Positions 36,694 through 45,929 of a stretch of 64,000 nucleotides of DNA are shown here, one piece after another. This DNA comes from Knoellia sp. S7-12 (GTDB taxonomy: Bacteria; Actinomycetota; Actinomycetes; Actinomycetales; Dermatophilaceae). The translations under genes were made by a program, and so were the position numbers. The stretch is taken from the NCBI RefSeq assembly GCF_040518285.1, contig NZ_CP155449.1:248001-312000 (forward strand). Direction: 5' to 3'. The number at the start of each line of letters is the position of its first letter. Position 1 is the stretch's first letter. The notes beneath the pieces are model-generated. The model saw only the letters and a program-made list of their open reading frames with translations. It was not told the origin of the DNA and did no database searches.

Positions 36694-37859
36694 AGAACAC
36701 CGCCTGGCTGACCGTGGCACGCCGCGAGATCATCACCAAGCTCACCGACCGTGCCTTCATCATCGGCACCCTCAGTCTGATCGGCATCCTCGCCGCAGTC
36801 CTCGGGATCCAGGCGTTCATGGCCAACAAGGCGACCGAGTATGCCGTGGTCACGAGTTCCAGTGCGGCACACCAGATGGCCGAGCAGGTCAAGACCGTCA
36901 CCGAGGCCGACGACGACAAGACCAAGGTGGCCCTCAGCGAGGTCCCGGACGACGGGGGTGCGACCAAGGCGGTTCGCGACGGTGACGCCGACGTGTGGCT
37001 CCACGAGGTCGACGGAGGGTGGGTGCTCACCGGCGACAGTGAGGTCTCGGGCGACCTGACGACCGCCGCGACCACGGCGATCCGGGACGCCACCCTGAAG
37101 ACCAATGCTGCCGAAGCCGGAACCTCGGCCGAGGCGCTCCAGCGTGGGTCGGACGTCAGCACAGCCCTGCTCGACGGCGACGCGGACCGGGCTGGCGTGG
37201 CCCAGGTCGTCGGGTTCGCGCTCGCGATGCTCTTCTATCTGGCGTCGTTCACGTTCGGTCTCGCCCTCGCCAACAGCGTCGTCGAGGAGAAGGCCAGCCG
37301 GATCGTCGAGATCATCACGACGAAGATCTCGGTGCGGGAACTGCTCGCCGGCAAGGTCATGGGCAACCTCGCCCTCGCCCTGGCCCAGATGGCGCTCTTC
37401 GTCGCAGTGGGGCTGATCGGTCTGACGTTGACCGACTACGACCGCTTCGTGCCCGCCATCTCGGGCGCCGTCGGGTGGTTCACTGTCTTCTTCGTCGTCG
37501 GGTTCGGGTTGCTCGCGTGCCTCTGGGCAGTGGCAGGCGCCCTGGCGAGCCGGACCGAGGACGTCCAGTCGACCTCGGCGCCGCTCACCATGCTCACGAT
37601 GGCTGTCTTCTTTGCGGCCCTGCTCGTGGACGGCACGGCCAAGAGCGTGCTGTCCTTCGTGCCGCCGTTCTCGGCGGTCCTCATGCCCATCCGGGTGCTG
37701 GAGGGGTCGGCGCCGTGGTGGCAGGCGCTCGTCGCCCTCGCGATCCTGCTCGTGGCGGCCGGGCTCACCGTGGTCGTGGCAGCGCGGCTCTATCAGCGTT
37801 CGCTGCTGCAGACCCAGGGCCGACTCAGCTTGCGTCAGGCGTGGTCGACCCCGACCTGA
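36690..37859 (+). CDS. ABC-2 type permease (NatB-like)
   Basis: The product has 389 residues. The first helix (about 20-42) is followed by an extracytoplasmic domain of roughly 130 residues, then five helices (from about 172). ANSVVEEKASRIVEIITTKISVRELLAGKVMG matches the conserved cytoplasmic loop of NatB/YhaP-type permeases. It forms the exporter with the upstream ATPase. Confidence 0.88.
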   Translation: MKNTAWLTVARREIITKLTDRAFIIGTLSLIGILAAVLGIQAFMANKATEYAVVTSSSAAHQMAEQVKTVTEADDDKTKVALSEVPDDGGATKAVRDGDADVWLHEVDGGWVLTGDSEVSGDLTTAATTAIRDATLKTNAAEAGTSAEALQRGSDVSTALLDGDADRAGVAQVVGFALAMLFYLASFTFGLALANSVVEEKASRIVEIITTKISVRELLAGKVMGNLALALAQMALFVAVGLIGLTLTDYDRFVPAISGAVGWFTVFFVVGFGLLACLWAVAGALASRTEDVQSTSAPLTMLTMAVFFAALLVDGTAKSVLSFVPPFSAVLMPIRVLEGSAPWWQALVALAILLVAAGLTVVVAARLYQRSLLQTQGRLSLRQAWSTPT

Positions 37860-37867
37860 TCCGCGCC

Positions 37868-37901
37868 GTTCCGACCACCCCTAGCCCGGGGTGGTCGGAA
37901 C
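37868..37901. terminator. bidirectional terminator hairpin
   Basis: A perfect 14-bp stem (GTTCCGACCACCCC at 37868-37881 with its complement at 37888-37901) and a 6-nt loop. It lies between convergent genes; the stop codon of the minus-strand gene is in the loop region. There is no U-tract, as is usual in actinobacteria. Confidence 0.8.
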
Positions 37902-39245
37902 CCAGCGGCCCATGACGAGCAGTTGGCCCGGACGGTGATCGACGGCGGCAGTCACGGGTGCCGTCACCTGGGTGCCCGGTCGAAGGATGGTCACGGGAGT
38001 CGGTGCAAAGGGCGGGATGCCGTCGAGGTCCTGGAAGGCCGGCAGGTCGCCCCGCCCGAAGCTGCAGGTGGCGACGCCGAGGTTGGTGACGTCGACAGAG
38101 GGTGCAGGGGGCCTGCTGTCGCCACTGCCCCCGGTGGGTGGGGAGGTCTGTGCCGCGAGGTTGTCGGCTTCGCAGGGGGCGGCGATGTCCACGGCCGGCG
38201 AGTGGTCGCCCAGCTGCGACCCATACCCCGACACCTGCCACGGACCGAGCACCAGAGGCTGGTCCACGCCAGCGGTGACGGGGGCCAGCGGCATACCGGC
38301 CCCGAGTCGGACCGGCAGATCGTCGGACGTCAAGGACACCGTGACGCGTTGCGGGTCCACTGACACCTTCTGGCCCGGGCGCCACGACACCGCCGCGGTG
38401 ACGGATTCACGGGGCGCCAGAGCCACCTCGGTCTGCTCGGCCGTGCCGGTGATTCGCCTGTCCTCGCGCCCCTGCTGCACCAGCAGGCGCACAGGTCCGC
38501 GCACGACGCACGCAAGGGTCGACGTGTTGACGATGCGCAACGTTGCCTCGTCAGTGTTGCCAGCAGTGGTCAACTGCTCGAGGGTGGCTGCCAGTGCGTC
38601 CTCGAGACACGGGAAGGATGCCGTGCTGCGCGTGATCGGTTCGCGGGGTCCGGCGGGAGCCCCGCTGGGCGCGGGCTGGCCGACGAGCAGCATCCCGTCG
38701 TCAGGTGCCTCGCGATCGAGAGCGGGCGCCGCCTGCAGCTCGTCCGACCGGTCGTCTGGCACCTCGGGTGTGTCGCGGGGACAGCCCACCGGGCTTGCCC
38801 GGAGCGCCGCCTGGCTCCGATCGACGCTCAACTGGGCGCACTGGAGGTGCCACCGAGGGACGTCATCGGTGAAGGGGTCGGCCCCGGTCCTGCGCTCCCA
38901 CACGGCGAGCGCGACGGGCACGTCATCGGGCAGTCGCTGGTCCTTCGCCTCGAGAGTCGCGTAGCGCAGGTTGGCGCCCTGCTCGCTCTGCACAACCTGC
39001 GGGTATGCCGCCCGCACGAGTGTCGTCAGCGCTGTCCGATCGGCGATCTTCGCTCCCGAGAGTGCCGTGTCGAGTGTGTACGCGAGCCGGGCCATCGCCG
39101 ACTCCGCCTCACGGTCGCGCGGTGGGAACCCGGGGGTGCACCCTGCTGCGGCTGAGGCGAGGGCGACAGCGATGGCGACCGCCTTCGCGCCGCGTCGGGC
39201 GCCGCGTGAGCGCGGACCTGGTGAGAAGGACCGAGCCAGCGTCAT
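37881..39245 (-). CDS. large secreted lipoprotein, unknown function
   Basis: The product has 454 residues. Basic N-terminus, hydrophobic core and lipobox SAAAGC (Cys near residue 35) mark a lipoprotein. The mature part is mostly beta-predicted, with a middle segment (ATLRIVNTSTLACVVRGPVRLLV) and a C-terminal one (VTNLGVATCSFG) resembling two DUF4232-like immunoglobulin modules with Cys pairs. The ATG at 39245 puts the signal peptide near the start; 39302 and 39254 are alternatives. It is divergent from the siderophore operon. Confidence 0.65.
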   Translation of the reverse strand: MTLARSFSPGPRSRGARRGAKAVAIAVALASAAAGCTPGFPPRDREAESAMARLAYTLDTALSGAKIADRTALTTLVRAAYPQVVQSEQGANLRYATLEAKDQRLPDDVPVALAVWERRTGADPFTDDVPRWHLQCAQLSVDRSQAALRASPVGCPRDTPEVPDDRSDELQAAPALDREAPDDGMLLVGQPAPSGAPAGPREPITRSTASFPCLEDALAATLEQLTTAGNTDEATLRIVNTSTLACVVRGPVRLLVQQGREDRRITGTAEQTEVALAPRESVTAAVSWRPGQKVSVDPQRVTVSLTSDDLPVRLGAGMPLAPVTAGVDQPLVLGPWQVSGYGSQLGDHSPAVDIAAPCEADNLAAQTSPPTGGSGDSRPPAPSVDVTNLGVATCSFGRGDLPAFQDLDGIPPFAPTPVTILRPGTQVTAPVTAAVDHRPGQLLVMGRWVPTTPG

Positions 39246-39331
39246 GCGGACCATCGTGCCAACGGCTGCGCCGCCGTTCATCCGGACCCGCGGCACCTTC
39301 ACAGTTCTTCCACACGTTGGTCGGGATTTGA

Positions 39332-39350
39332 CAAGGTGAGGCTATCCTAA
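39332..39350 (+). promoter_or_regulatory. DtxR/IdeR iron box upstream of the siderophore operon
   Basis: CAAGGTGAGGCTATCCTAA agrees with the IdeR/DtxR consensus at 15 of 19 positions. A weaker overlapping copy starts at 39352 (TTAGGTTGTCC, about 13 of 19), as in tandem DtxR sites. The operon start codon is at 39417. Confidence 0.8.
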
Positions 39351-39416
39351 ATTAGGTTGTCCTTACTGACCCCGTCGCTGTGTTGCCCTGCGCAGCCCTG
39401 AACCCCAGAAGGCCTG

Positions 39417-40472
39417 ATGTTCACACGTCGCTCCCTCGTTGTCGTCGCCACCACCGGCGCCGTCGCGCTCGCCCTCACCGCCTGCTCCACGGGCCCGACC
39501 TCGCAGGCCTCGGCCGACCCCGCGACCGCGACTGCCGTCGCCGTCGACAAGGACGCGTTCCCGACGACGATCAAGCACGCCTTCGGCGAGACCACCATCA
39601 CCTCGGAGCCCAAGCGCGTCGCGACCGTGGGTTGGAACGACCAGGACATAGTCGTCTCCCTCGGTGTCCTCCCCGTCGGCGCCACCAAGATCACCTGGGG
39701 CGGCAACGCCAAGGGCTCGACCGACTGGTTCGACGCCGGTGTCGCCAAGCTCGACCCCAAGGCCGAGATCACCCGCTACGACGACACGGCCGGTGTCCCG
39801 CTCGACCAGGTTGCGGCCACCAAGCCCGACCTCATCCTCGGCGCCAACTCGGGCATCACCAAGGAGGACTACGACAAGCTCTCCAAGATCGCCCCGACGG
39901 TCGCCTACCCGGGCGAGGCCTGGGGCACCTCCTGGGAGGACAGCCTCAAGGTCGTCGGGCAGGCCCTCGGCCGTTCGACGCAGGCCACCAAGATCGCTGC
40001 CGAGACCAACAAGCAGATCGACGACGCCGTCGCGAAGTACCCCCAGATCAAGGGCAAGTCCGCCGCGTGGGCCTGGTTCACGCCGACCGACCTCTCCGTC
40101 GTCAGCCTCTACACGAGCCATGACCTGCGTCCGCAGATCCTGCGTCGCTTCGGCATGGTCGACGCCCCGACCGTCACCACTTTGAGCAAGGGCAACAAGC
40201 AGTTCAGCGCCAACCTGTCCGCTGAGAAGTCCTCGACGCTTGCCGCCGACGCCCTGATCTTCTATGTGGAGGACCCGAAGCAGGTCGACCAGCTCAAGAC
40301 GCACCCGCTCCTCGGCCAGATCCCGGCGCTCAAGACCAACCACTACGTCGCCAGCGCCGACAACGCCACCGCACTGACGATGTCGTCGCCTTCGCCCCTC
40401 TCGATGCCGGTCGCGCTCGCGAAGTTCCTGCCCAAGATCGCCTCGGCCGTGGACGGAACTCCGGCCCAGTGA
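39417..40472 (+). CDS. ferric siderophore-binding lipoprotein (FecB/FepB type)
   Basis: The product has 351 residues. Signal peptide with lipobox LTAC (Cys23), then a class III periplasmic-binding fold: RVATVGWNDQDIVVSLGVLPVGAT, KPDLILGANSGITKEDYDKLSKIAPTV. It should capture ferric siderophores outside the membrane and pass them to the FecCD-type permeases. It opens a five-gene operon with 4-bp overlaps, downstream of two DtxR-like boxes. Confidence 0.9.
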   Translation: MFTRRSLVVVATTGAVALALTACSTGPTSQASADPATATAVAVDKDAFPTTIKHAFGETTITSEPKRVATVGWNDQDIVVSLGVLPVGATKITWGGNAKGSTDWFDAGVAKLDPKAEITRYDDTAGVPLDQVAATKPDLILGANSGITKEDYDKLSKIAPTVAYPGEAWGTSWEDSLKVVGQALGRSTQATKIAAETNKQIDDAVAKYPQIKGKSAAWAWFTPTDLSVVSLYTSHDLRPQILRRFGMVDAPTVTTLSKGNKQFSANLSAEKSSTLAADALIFYVEDPKQVDQLKTHPLLGQIPALKTNHYVASADNATALTMSSPSPLSMPVALAKFLPKIASAVDGTPAQ

Positions 40473-41545
40473 CGGTCCGGGCCACTGAAGCGCCCGGTAT
40501 GCCGCACCTCAAGCCGGCTGCCCCGGCCCACCTTTCAGGGAAGGTGGGCCGGGGCGGTCGTCTGCCCGTCGCCGTGATCATCGTCGGCGGCGCTGTTGCG
40601 GTGGCCGTCGCCGCGATGCTCTCGCTCCTGATCGGCACACAGTCGGTCGCGCCGTCCGACATCACGGCGTCCCTGCTCGGCAACCCGGTCACCGCGCAGG
40701 TCAGTGGCATCGTCGACTCCCGCATCGACCGCACCCTCATCGGGCTCGTCGTCGGTGCGGCGGTGGCCATCTGCGGCGTCGTCCTGCAGGGGCTCACCCG
40801 CAACCCCTTGGCCGAGCCGGGGATTCTCGGCATCAATGCGGGCGCGGCCCTCGCCGTGGTCATCGGCATCAAGGCCTTCTCGCTCTCGAGCGTCGGCGGA
40901 TATGTCTGGTTCGCCCTCATCGGTGCCGTCATCACCGCCGTCGTCGTCCAGCTCCTCGCGCTCCTGGCTCCGGTGCGGGCCCAGCCGGTGACGATGGCCC
41001 TTGCGGGTGCGGCCGTCATGGCTACCTCGACGAGCATCGTCGGCGCCATCCTCGTGTCGGACCAGGGTGCGCTCGACGTCTTCCGCTTCTGGCAGGTCGG
41101 ATCGGTTGCCGGCCGCGACGCCGGGATCATCCTCGACGTCGCGCCCTTCCTCCTCGTCGGCTTCGCGTTGTCCCTCGCCTCCGGTTCGCTGCTCAACACC
41201 GTGGCCCTCGGTGACGACCTCGCCCGCGGTCTGGGCCAGCGGGTCCTGCTCCACCGACTCCTCGCTGCCGCAGGCGCGGTCCTGTTGGCCGCCTCGGCCA
41301 CGGCGTTGGCTGGCCCGATCGCCTTCGTCGGCCTCGTCGTCCCCCACACCGTCCGGGCCGTCGTCGGCCCCGACCACCGGCGCATCCTGCTCGGGTCGCT
41401 CTTTGCCGGGCCGGTGCTCGTCATCGTCGCCGACACCCTCGGCCGCATCATCGCCGCGCCGAGCGAGGTCCAGGCCGGCATCGTCTGCGCCGTCATCGGT
41501 GCACCCTTCCTCGTCGGACTCGTCCGGAGGATGAACGTCGCATGA
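40469..41545 (+). CDS. iron-siderophore ABC permease (FecCD family), first subunit
   Basis: The product has 358 residues and about nine to ten helices. The family motif is seen in GVVLQGLTRNPLAEPGILGINAGAALAVV and the ATPase-coupling region in GDDLARGLGQRV, followed by GPIAFVGLVVPHTVRAVVGPDHR. It forms a heterodimer with the next gene product. Starts with GTG/ATG overlap of 4 bp with the binding protein. Confidence 0.92.
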   Translation: MTVRATEAPGMPHLKPAAPAHLSGKVGRGGRLPVAVIIVGGAVAVAVAAMLSLLIGTQSVAPSDITASLLGNPVTAQVSGIVDSRIDRTLIGLVVGAAVAICGVVLQGLTRNPLAEPGILGINAGAALAVVIGIKAFSLSSVGGYVWFALIGAVITAVVVQLLALLAPVRAQPVTMALAGAAVMATSTSIVGAILVSDQGALDVFRFWQVGSVAGRDAGIILDVAPFLLVGFALSLASGSLLNTVALGDDLARGLGQRVLLHRLLAAAGAVLLAASATALAGPIAFVGLVVPHTVRAVVGPDHRRILLGSLFAGPVLVIVADTLGRIIAAPSEVQAGIVCAVIGAPFLVGLVRRMNVA

Positions 41546-42597
41546 GCGCCATCTCCCTCGCCGAGTCCGAGTCGACAGTCGCCACGTTGCGCGCCGTCCG
41601 TCGTGGAGTGCGCCGTCGTCAGGTGCTGCTCCTCATCGCGCTGGGCGCGCTCGTCATCGCGCTGTTCCTGGCCCGTGCGCTCCTCGGCGACTACCGCGTG
41701 TCGTTCGTGGACGGCATACGCATGATCAGCGGGACCACCATCCCCGGTGCGTCGTTCATCTTCATGGAGTCGACGCTTCCCCGCGCCTGCATGTCGGTCC
41801 TCGCCGGTGCGGCGTTCGCGTCTGCGGGCGCGGCGTTCCAGTCCATGCTGCGCAACCCGCTCGCGAGCCCCGACGTCCTCGGGATCAACCTGGGTGCCAG
41901 TGCGGCGGCGGTCTTCGCGGTTGTCCTGCTCGGCTGGACGGGTATGCCGGTGGCGCTCGTCGCGTTCGCCGGTGCCATTGCCGTTGCGGTCACCATCCAC
42001 GGGTTCGCTGGCCGCGGAGGAGCGGCCACCGGACGGATGATCCTCGTCGGTGTCGGCCTCGCCGCGGTCCTCAGCTCGGTCGTCCACTGGGTGCTGCTGC
42101 GCGCCGACATCTATCGTGCGCAGGACGCCCTCGTCTGGCTCACCGGCAGCCTCGGCTCGGTGTCGTGGGGCGAGGTCGCGCGGCTGGGTTCTGTTGTCGT
42201 CATTGGTCTTCCGCTCCTCACCGTCGTCACCCGACAGCTCGGTGTCCTCGGTCTCGGCGACGACCTCGCGGCCGGTCTGGGGGTCCGCGCCCACCGGCTG
42301 CGTGTCCTCATCACGGCCCTCGTCGTGCTGCTCACCGCCTCCGCCACGGCCGTCTGCGGACCCATCGCGTTCGTCGGATTCCTCAGCGGACCGATCGCGC
42401 GTCGCCTCACCCGCGGTCGCACCTCCATCCCCGCTGCCGCTCTCGTCGGTTCGGCGATGGTGCTCGCGGCCGACTACGTGAGCGCCTATGCCATCCCCGG
42501 CACCGCCTTTCCCGTCGGCGTCATCACCGGCCTTGCCGGTGCCCCCGTCCTCGTCTGGCTGCTCATCGCCGGCCGCCGCACGATCGTCCAGAAATGA
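41542..42597 (+). CDS. iron-siderophore ABC permease (FecCD family), second subunit
   Basis: The product has 351 residues. The same family motifs appear (AAFQSMLRNPLASPDVLGINLGAS, GDDLAAGLGVRAHRLRVL, GPIAFVGFLSGPIARRL). It overlaps the first permease and the ATPase genes by 4 bp each, supporting stoichiometric synthesis of the importer. Confidence 0.92.
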   Translation: MSAISLAESESTVATLRAVRRGVRRRQVLLLIALGALVIALFLARALLGDYRVSFVDGIRMISGTTIPGASFIFMESTLPRACMSVLAGAAFASAGAAFQSMLRNPLASPDVLGINLGASAAAVFAVVLLGWTGMPVALVAFAGAIAVAVTIHGFAGRGGAATGRMILVGVGLAAVLSSVVHWVLLRADIYRAQDALVWLTGSLGSVSWGEVARLGSVVVIGLPLLTVVTRQLGVLGLGDDLAAGLGVRAHRLRVLITALVVLLTASATAVCGPIAFVGFLSGPIARRLTRGRTSIPAAALVGSAMVLAADYVSAYAIPGTAFPVGVITGLAGAPVLVWLLIAGRRTIVQK

Positions 42598-43436
42598 GTG
42601 AACTCTTGTCTTCAGCGTTGATCGCCACCCTCACCGCAGAGTCGGCAACGTTGACCGCGCAGGCCCTGACCCTCGCCTATGACAAGCGCGTCATCATCGA
42701 GGGTCTCGACCTCGATGTGCCCTCGGGTCAGGTGACCGCGATCGTCGGTCCCAACGGCTGCGGCAAGTCGACCCTGCTGCGCGGCCTGTCGCGGCTGCTG
42801 GCGCCGACCGGTGGTCGCGTCCTGCTCGACGGCAGTGTCATCAGCGAGCTCCCCACCAAGGAGGTCGCCAAGCGACTCGGTCTGCTCCCGCAGCAGCCGA
42901 TCGTGCCCGAGGGCATCACTGTCGCCGAGCTCGTCGAACGCGGGCGTCACCCGCACCACGGTCTCTTCAAGCAGTGGTCCCGCGAGGACGAGTCGATCGT
43001 CGCCCGCGCCCTCGAGGTGACCGAGCTCGTCCACCTGGCCGGCGTCCCCGTCGACAGCCTCTCCGGCGGGCAGCGGCAGCGCGCCTGGATCGCCATGGCC
43101 CTCGCCCAGCGGACCCCGGTGCTGCTCCTCGACGAACCGACGTCGTTCCTCGACATCGCCCACCAGATCGACGTCCTCGAGCTCGTCCGCGACCTCAACG
43201 CCACCGAGGGCACGACCATCGTCATGGTCATGCACGACCTCGCTATGGCCGCCCGCTACTCCGATCACCTCGTCGCCATGTGCGACGGCGCGATCGTCGC
43301 CCAGGGCACGCCCGCCCAGATCGTCACTCCAGAGGTCATCGAATCGGTCTTCGGGATCGCGGCATCCGTCGTCGCTGACCCCACCACCGGTGACCCCGTC
43401 GTCATCCCCCACCGCAGGAAGCGAGAGAAGTCATGA
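42594..43436 (+). CDS. iron-siderophore ABC ATPase (FecE/FepC type)
   Basis: The product has 280 residues. Walker A GPNGCGKSTLLRGLS near residue 51, signature LSGGQRQRAWIAMALAQ, Walker B VLLLDEPTSFLDIAHQ, and a switch His in VMHDLAMAARY. It powers the FecCD-type pair. The ATG at 42594 overlaps the upstream stop (ATGA). Confidence 0.93.
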   Translation: MSELLSSALIATLTAESATLTAQALTLAYDKRVIIEGLDLDVPSGQVTAIVGPNGCGKSTLLRGLSRLLAPTGGRVLLDGSVISELPTKEVAKRLGLLPQQPIVPEGITVAELVERGRHPHHGLFKQWSREDESIVARALEVTELVHLAGVPVDSLSGGQRQRAWIAMALAQRTPVLLLDEPTSFLDIAHQIDVLELVRDLNATEGTTIVMVMHDLAMAARYSDHLVAMCDGAIVAQGTPAQIVTPEVIESVFGIAASVVADPTTGDPVVIPHRRKREKS

Positions 43437-44275
43437 CCGTTCTCGACCGGGTCGCCATGAAGGCGGCCACCGCCTACGCCCGCCTCACGATGGCATCACC
43501 CATCTATCGCGACGGCGACTCGCAGTTCGAGATGACCGTCGCCGCGGTGAGTGACCTCGGTGGCGGGATGCGCCGAATCACGTTCTCCGCAGAGGACTTC
43601 GGCGACTTCCGACTCGTCGGCTGTGACGAGTACTTCGGGCTCCTCATGCCGCGCCCGGGCGCCGCGCTCGTCCTCCCCGACGGCTCGCGCGAGAACGTCC
43701 GCGCCGCCATCGCCGACATGCCGGAGGCCGAGCGCCCCGACCTGCGCTGGTACACGATCCGCGCCCATCGCGCGGTCGAGCGCACCATCGACGTCGATAT
43801 CGTCACGCACGGCGACTCGGGCCCCGGCTCCGCGTGGGCCTGTGCGGCCCAGCCCGGAGACACGGTCGGCTTCCGCTCCGGCGGCGCGCTCTTCCGCGGC
43901 CACGAGTGCGATGGACCGATGGTCCTTGTCGCTGATGAGACTGCCCTCCCCGCCCTGGCGGCCATCGTCGATGCCCACCCAAGCGTCCTGGAGCGGGCCA
44001 CGATCCACGTGGAAGTGGCCGACGAAGGCGTGCTCACGGCATACGCCCTCGGCGGAGCCGACGTCACGGTGCACGTGCGCACGGACGGTGTTCCCGGATC
44101 GGTCGTCCTGCCGGCACTGCGCGACGCAGAGCTGCGTGACCTGGCCTACGCCTGGATCTGTGGTGAGTCCGGCATGGTCACCGAGGGGCGTCGACACCTC
44201 GTCAAGGTTGCGGGGGTGGACCGCCGCCAGGTCCTGTTCTCCGGCTACTGGAAGCTCGGGCAGGAGCGCGGCTGA
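43433..44275 (+). CDS. siderophore-interacting FAD/NAD(P)H reductase (SIP family)
   Basis: The product has 280 residues. The FAD-binding signature is RWYTIRAHR near residue 105, the NAD(P)H-binding half begins around MVLVADETALPALAAI, and the C-terminal YWKLG is typical for the family. It should reduce cytoplasmic ferric siderophore to release iron. It is the last cistron of the operon and overlaps the ATPase gene by 4 bp. Confidence 0.92.
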   Translation: MTVLDRVAMKAATAYARLTMASPIYRDGDSQFEMTVAAVSDLGGGMRRITFSAEDFGDFRLVGCDEYFGLLMPRPGAALVLPDGSRENVRAAIADMPEAERPDLRWYTIRAHRAVERTIDVDIVTHGDSGPGSAWACAAQPGDTVGFRSGGALFRGHECDGPMVLVADETALPALAAIVDAHPSVLERATIHVEVADEGVLTAYALGGADVTVHVRTDGVPGSVVLPALRDAELRDLAYAWICGESGMVTEGRRHLVKVAGVDRRQVLFSGYWKLGQERG

Positions 44276-44310
44276 CTCGGCTGTCCTTTGGCATCGATAG
44301 GTTTGACCGC

Positions 44311-45108
44311 ATGACGGTCACCCCACACCTCGTCGCGCTCGACATCGACGGCACGACGATCAACCATGCCGGCGAGATGTCACCGGTGGTGCGGGACACC
44401 GTGCGTGCCGTGGCCCGCGCCGGTCACCACGTGACCATCGCGACTGGCCGCTCGATCATCGCGACGATGCCGATCCTGCACGAGCTGGGCATCGAGACCG
44501 GCTATGCCGTGTGCTCCAACGGCGCGGTCACCCTACGACTCGACCCTGCTCTCGAGCGCGGCTACGAAGTGATCGAGGCCGTGACGTTCGACGCGGCACC
44601 GGCACTCAACCTCCTGCGCGCGGAATGGCCTGACGCGGTCGTGGCCGTCGAGGAGCTCGGCATCGGCTTCAAGGTCAACGCGCCCTTCCCCGACGGCGAG
44701 CTCCAGGGCGACATCACCGTCGTTCCCTGGGACGAGCTCCTCGCCCACCCGGTGACCCGCGTGACCTTCCGAGACCCCACCGGCACGGCCGAGGACTTCA
44801 TGGACCTCGCCGAGCGGATCGGTCTGCACGGCGTGAACTACTCCGTCGGCTTCACCGCGTGGCTCGACGTCAATCCCGAGGGCGTCAGCAAGGGTTCGGC
44901 GCTGGAACTGGTGCGGCGTCAGCTCGGCGTCGAGCCGGCATACACGCTCGCAGTGGGCGACCAGCGCAACGACCTCGAGATGCTCCACTGGGCCGCCCGC
45001 GGCGTCGCGATGGGCAACGCACCCGACGAGGTCAAGGCCGTCGCCGACGAGACGACGCTCGATGTCGATGACGACGGGCTCGTTCCTGTGCTCCAATCAC
45101 TGTTGTGA
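44311..45108 (+). CDS. Cof-type HAD-IIB phosphatase
   Basis: The product has 265 residues. HAD motif I is ALDIDGTTI (residues 9-17), motif II lies around TIATGRS, and motif IV is VGDQRNDLEML; the C2B cap lies between. Family members dephosphorylate sugar phosphates, nucleotides or flavins; the substrate is open. TAGGTT (44298-44303) ends 7 nt before the ATG. The stop overlaps the GTG of the next gene. Confidence 0.9.
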   Translation: MTVTPHLVALDIDGTTINHAGEMSPVVRDTVRAVARAGHHVTIATGRSIIATMPILHELGIETGYAVCSNGAVTLRLDPALERGYEVIEAVTFDAAPALNLLRAEWPDAVVAVEELGIGFKVNAPFPDGELQGDITVVPWDELLAHPVTRVTFRDPTGTAEDFMDLAERIGLHGVNYSVGFTAWLDVNPEGVSKGSALELVRRQLGVEPAYTLAVGDQRNDLEMLHWAARGVAMGNAPDEVKAVADETTLDVDDDGLVPVLQSLL

Positions 45109-45887
45109 GTGAAACTGCGCGCAAGGTCGGCGACCACGACATCATCGAGAAGGGTGCCCGTCTGGGGATGGTGATGAGCGGGATCCTCCACCTGGTCATC
45201 GCCTGGATCGCCCTCAAGGTCGCGTGGGGCTTCGGCGGCGGCTCCGACAGCGCCGACAAGTCGGGTGCCCTCGACACCGTCGCGGGTGGTGCGACCGGGC
45301 CGGTGCTGTTGTGGCTGACCGTGGTCGGCTTCGTCCTCCTCGCGATCTGGCAGGCGAGCGAGGCGGTCGTCGGCCGTCACGGTGGTGAGGCGAGCGACCG
45401 GGCCAAGGCAGCGGGCAAGGCGGCGATGTATGTCTTCTTCGCCTACTCCGCGTACGCCGTCACCAAGGGTGCCACCTCCTCGGACGAGCAGAAGACCGAT
45501 GAGGCCACGGCCGGCCTGATGTCGAGCCCGGGCGGGCGGGTCCTCGTCGGGCTCGTCGCCCTCGCCATCCTCGCGGCGGCGGCCTATCACGTGTGGAAGG
45601 GCTGGACCAAGGGCTTCCTCGAGGAGCTGCGGACGCATCCTGCACCGTGGGCCGTGAACGCGGGACGAGCGGGCTATCTCGCCAAGGGTGTTGCCCTCGG
45701 CGTGGTCGGGATCCTCTTCGGGTCGGCGGCGCTCTCGTCCAGGGCGGCGGATGCCGGTGGGATCGATGCGGCACTCAAGGAGCTGCGTGATCAGCCCTTC
45801 GGCCCCTACCTGCTCACCGTGGTCGCACTCGGCATCGCCGCCTACGGCGTCTACTCCTTCGTCAAGGCGCGCCTCGCCAAGCTCTGA
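45105..45887 (+). CDS. DUF1206 membrane protein
   Basis: The product has 260 residues with six membrane helices arranged as three DUF1206 repeats (GARLGMVMSGILHLVIAWIALKVAWG, then the second near residue 100 and the third with AGYLAKGVALGVVGILFG). Function unknown. The GTG start overlaps the HAD gene's stop (GTGA). Confidence 0.85.
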   Translation: MSETARKVGDHDIIEKGARLGMVMSGILHLVIAWIALKVAWGFGGGSDSADKSGALDTVAGGATGPVLLWLTVVGFVLLAIWQASEAVVGRHGGEASDRAKAAGKAAMYVFFAYSAYAVTKGATSSDEQKTDEATAGLMSSPGGRVLVGLVALAILAAAAYHVWKGWTKGFLEELRTHPAPWAVNAGRAGYLAKGVALGVVGILFGSAALSSRAADAGGIDAALKELRDQPFGPYLLTVVALGIAAYGVYSFVKARLAKL

Positions 45888-45929
45888 GCTCCGTTCGCGC
45901 CTTCGCAGGCGCAAGGGAGAATGACGCGT

